A stretch of DNA of 64,000 nucleotides from Acanthochlamys bracteata (taxonomy: Eukaryota; Streptophyta; Magnoliopsida; Pandanales; Velloziaceae), in contig CM034132.1 in NCBI GenBank assembly GCA_019914995.1, forward strand, positions 6,929,524 through 6,993,523, given 5' to 3'. Positions 60,406-64,000 of this stretch are shown here, in pieces. The notes under the pieces were generated by a model. It saw only the letters and a program-made list of their open reading frames with translations. It did not search any database and was not told where the DNA came from. A program made the translations under genes and the position numbers. Every line of letters starts with the position of its first letter. Within the stretch, counting starts at the first letter, position 1.

Positions 60406-61225
60406 GCTATGTTTCACTTTGAGGAGTATGCTACCTCTATATAAACTCGCGATGATTCAGCATCTCATCTATAAATTTTTGTAGATATCTAAAGATTTAT
60501 TAGTTTAGTCTCGTCAAACCACTCAGCTGAGGCAACCTTAAAAGTAGCAGCCAATTTTTGGGAAGCTAATTAAAAATCCTAATCTGTAACTGTAGACTAT
60601 AACTGAAATCGTTCTATGCTTATGTAAAGCTTTATCATTTTACATTTCGTTCATTGACACTTTATGAATTGACAGCTATGATTTCGCAAGGGCAGGCCCT
60701 GGTGGTTGGTTGATGATATACTTCAATTCTGTTCTGGTCCTCATCCTGTAGAGAGTTTATTTGGACATGATAAACTTTCAAATTATTTGGACAACAATGT
60801 TTGTAGCTGGTGAAGCTCTATGGTTTATCACCCGTTTCTTGTTTGGACAACATATTATCACCCGCTTCTTGTTTCCGTGAAAATATGGAGTATTAAGGCA
60901 TTGTAGTTTACCATGATAAAGAAAGTTAACACCATTTCATATGAGAAGACTCCAATACTTGAAGTAGGCTCTTTCATAAAATAAGCCAATCTGCCATTAC
61001 TAAGAAGAACATCTGATTGGCTTCGCATGATTGTGGGACTTGATTTTTTTGCGTTATGAACCAAGGGGTGCTTCCTTTCAGGCTTTCTTTCACCATAAGC
61101 CCGATCAATTTGTCGTTCTTTAAGATCAACGTGCGTCTCAAAACACTCATCCAGAAGGGGTGTAGCTCATCTGACCATAACAGGCGTAGCATGGAGCACT
61201 AGTTTGTTTTTTATGGAATTATTAA
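60406..61225. other. SNI1 3' flank
   Basis: AT-rich DNA after the SNI1 stop. It probably includes the 3' untranslated region. A polyadenylation site cannot be fixed by eye, and no other gene is seen. Confidence 0.4.
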
Positions 61226-63250
61226 CGTTGAAACTCCAAGGTGATTTTGATGATAACAAAGATTATGGTTTATACATTTGAGTAATATCAAGCTTAAACT
61301 AAATGTTTGAGGAAAACAGTCAATTGTCGCATTGTTGTTTAGTTCAATAGAAGATTAATGTAGAACAGTCGAAGAAACAGCTACTTGTGAAGCTGCGGGT
61401 TATGTGACAGAGAGCAAACCATAGCAGACTCGAGGAGAACTATCATACTATTTTCAAGGCGGAATGCAAGAACAATTCCAACCACTGTTGAGCTCGATCT
61501 TTAAAACATACCTAAAGGGACATACAGACTACATATTTGAACAAGAATGAGATAATTTGGCTTATCAATCAACTCAAAAAAATAGTAGTGCAGAAGATCA
61601 GTTATCATCAACCAACTTTTATATGGCAGTTCGACATGCTATACTATCTGTTTGCCATACAACTTTGAAGATAAACAGAATGATACAGGCTTTCAGACAA
61701 CACAACAGATCTGACATGAATCAACAAAACAGAGATCAAATCACTTCAACAAGATGCATCCAGATAAGCCTTTTACACATTTCGGGTTGAAGCTTTGATC
61801 AAGTTTTATCTTAACAATTTATGTTGCACAACTTTTGCTGTACACTATTTTGGTACATCAAGCCATACACCAAAATTGCAACATTAAGCTTGAATGAGAC
61901 AAAGAAGGAAGAAATTCGAGCTGGATCGCAAGAAGAAGCCAACTGCGCCGAGGGAGGAGCATGCTATGGATCGGAGGACATTTACACCAGGGAAAATTCA
62001 AATTGATTTCAAATCTCACCAAGATAAGCGCATTTTAGCTACTACACAACAGAAATTAAATGTGCCAGAGCTGCCTTATCGTTACTGCTAACCGCCCATA
62101 TCGAAACGGAAAGAACAAACCAACCAAGAATTCACAACCAAAGCCGATCAAGAATTCAGAAGAAGATCGAGGACACAAAGAAGAGGAGATAAATCACATA
62201 GGAATTGGAGAAGAAATCGTAGAACCTATTTCGGAAAAGAGAAAAATCGCGCTGATCGAGAGAAGATTGCCACGGCTCTCAAAGGAAACACCAGAGATCG
62301 ACACCTTATCCTTACTCCTTATAGAAATCAAATTCGCTCCTGTTTTGGGAAATTTGAATGGAACGAAAATTATTGAAGGACAGAATTAGAAGGAAAGATT
62401 ACTTGCAGAAAATTATTGAAAATTGGACTTTAGGCGGCCTTTAAAAAGTTATTATAAATAAAGTTTTTCAAAATATATAATTTAGAATTTTTTTTAAAAA
62501 TGAGTTTTAAATTTTTTATTTAAAAAAAATTTATATATATAACTTTTATAAAAATTATAAAATATATATAATTTATTAAAAATATGAATTATTTATTAGA
62601 AATGATAAGTATTTTACACGAAACGTAATTTTACTAGTGCTTCACGACAGCAACCTAATAGTCGACTTCTTCATCTGCGGTTTTCAAGAGTTCATTCACT
62701 ATTTACTATTTCCAATTTCTCTTTATTTTATTGAGTTGCATATTTGAAAGAGAGTGATACAAATTGAGTTAAGTAGAGAAGAACCTTTGTAAAAGCTCAA
62801 ATCACTGTAATACTTGTATTGAGTCTGGGGGTACACTGAGAGTGATAAGGGCTTGGATAGAAGCATTCTCAGTGTGCTATATTTTGTAAGACCGACAAGG
62901 TTGCGGTCAGGACAGACTTGGTAAGTCTACGAGGCTGAGGCAAGTTTGCCCTGCGAAAAAAACTTGGTTGAGGCGGAGGCATTCGGATGGAACGTTATGT
63001 CTGGGGAGGTGGAGTGTTCTAATGGAAATGTTGAATCTCGGAATTTGTAAAACTTGATAAGAAGATAGTGTAGATCATTCTTGGCGAAAAGTGAGCCGAA
63101 CCATGTTAAAAGTTATTGTATGCTTTTTACTTTGATTTTTATGCTTCGAGCTAACGTCAAGAACTAACTCAAGCTTTCTGCAAGAAAAACAGCAAGCAAA
63201 TAACTAACTATTTTAACCGCCTGTTTAATACTTTATCTAACTTCCTATTC
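61226..63250 (+). mobile_element. Degenerate Copia-type LTR, same family as 20218-21657
   Basis: The start reads CGTTGAAACTCC then GTGATTTTGATGATAACAAAG, sharing 18 bases with the minus-strand start of the solo LTR at 20218-21657. The region 62700-63200 has LTR-leader features (GAACCATGTTAAAAG, CTTTTTACTTTG). No reliable right end or target duplication was found, so the boundary is approximate. A stretch with open frames (61894-62389) lies inside and may be a separate insertion. Confidence 0.4.
61894..62389 (+). other. Lys/Glu-rich overlapping open frames, unrecognised
   Basis: Two open frames (61894-62091, 65 codons; 62060-62389, 109 codons) overlap in different frames. Both are highly charged with no domain that I recognise. 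They sit within LTR-like sequence. This could be a decayed gene fragment or chance openness in purine-rich DNA. Confidence 0.2.
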
Positions 63251-63454
63251 AGTATAAAAAAAAAAAAACAAACAAACAAAATAGCAGACTGATTAGCTGC
63301 TGCTTTTATCTGGATTTAGAGCAACGAAAATAGTAGTAAAAATAGCCAGCCACTCTAGCTACTATTTTCTCTCTGTTTATTAACATGATTTCACATGTAG
63401 GTAGAACCGCAGTATAAACAACTAGTTACTCAGAAACTATTTTCTCACTATTTA

Positions 63455-64000
63455 CTATAGTTGTAAGAACCAGACCGGACATCGAACCGAAAAATTGTTC
63501 GGATCACGGTTCTTGAATCAAACCGTCGGGTCAACCGGTCGAACCGTCAGGTCAATGATATTAAAGCATTTTTAATTAATAATAACAATAATTACAGTAA
63601 AAAATTTATTGCCAATGATACTACCAATAATAATAGCAATAGTAATCATAGTAAAAAATTAAAATATTTTTATTATAGCATTACTATCAACAACAACAGC
63701 AATAATAATCACAGTGAAAATTAAAGTATTGCCACCACCAATAACAATAATAACAACTAAAATTTATAATAATAAATATTTAAATAAATTAGGAGATTAG
63801 AAAAAAATAAAATCATAAATAGAGAAATCATAAAAGAGATATAACAAAATTTTTTAGGTATACATATTTGATTCTAAATATTTTACAATATAAAAATTTA
63901 AAAATCACTAATAATTGATATTTATAAATAAGATATAAGCAATTATATTTTTACATTATCACATTCAAATACAAAATTTAAACTACATATTATTTTTCAA
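63455..64000. mobile_element. Left end of an hAT-like element, running off the window
   Basis: TATAGTTGTAAGAACCAGACCGGAC is of the same style as the hAT termini at 7792 and 22728, followed by a GTCGGGTCAACCGGTCGAACCG block and then AT-rich DNA with AATAATAAC repeats. Only one end is present, so the assignment is tentative. Confidence 0.45.

Overview
This is nuclear DNA from a flowering plant, almost certainly a eudicot. The evidence is AT-rich intergenic DNA, GT-AG introns, a plant-specific ROP GTPase, a P-class PPR gene, an SNI1 homologue, and typical plant Copia, hAT, PIF/Harbinger, Tourist and Helitron sequences. I cannot name the species. There are three cellular genes; most of the rest is transposon-derived.

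Region 1 (about 1.6-24.3 kb) is a stack of nested transposons. The host is one decayed Ty1/Copia element on + (primer-binding-like site at 1.62 kb; gag 2.5-3.4 kb; protease/integrase 5.2-5.8 and 6.6-7.8 kb; reverse transcriptase 21.7-22.7 kb). It was cut by a solo LTR (3427-5191, itself holding a Tourist MITE), by a short hAT MITE (5774-6591, 8-bp duplication) and by a large hAT transposon (7792-21706, 8-bp duplication). That hAT element holds three further insertions: a solo LTR (11141-12525), a complete two-gene PIF/Harbinger transposon (13107-19463, TTA duplication) and another solo LTR (20218-21657). Reading across each junction restores the host reading frame or terminus, so the order of insertion can be deduced.

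Region 2 (24.5-25.9 kb, minus) is a seven-exon ROP/RAC small GTPase gene (196 codons) ending in a polybasic tail and a CaaL box. Its fifth intron lacks a GT donor.

Region 3 (26-34.5 kb) is intergenic: a perfect solo LTR (27373-30104) and a 178-bp tandem array split by a Tourist MITE.

Region 4 (34.6-60.4 kb) is a divergent gene pair sharing about 605 bp. On minus is an intronless 782-residue P-class PPR protein. On plus is an SNI1 homologue (SMC5/6-associated; repressor of systemic acquired resistance): 15 exons, 463 residues, spread over 22.9 kb. Its introns hold Helitron ends, a 72-bp alternating purine-pyrimidine tract, about ten palindromic elements each sitting in TA microsatellites, a decayed caulimovirid (pararetrovirus) insertion also bounded by TA tracts, a LINE-like tail and a Tourist MITE.

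Region 5 (60.4-64 kb) holds the SNI1 3' flank, a degenerate LTR of the same family as the one at 20.2-21.7 kb, and the start of another hAT-like element that runs off the window.

The three host genes are not an operon. The PPR and SNI1 genes may share regulation through their common upstream region.
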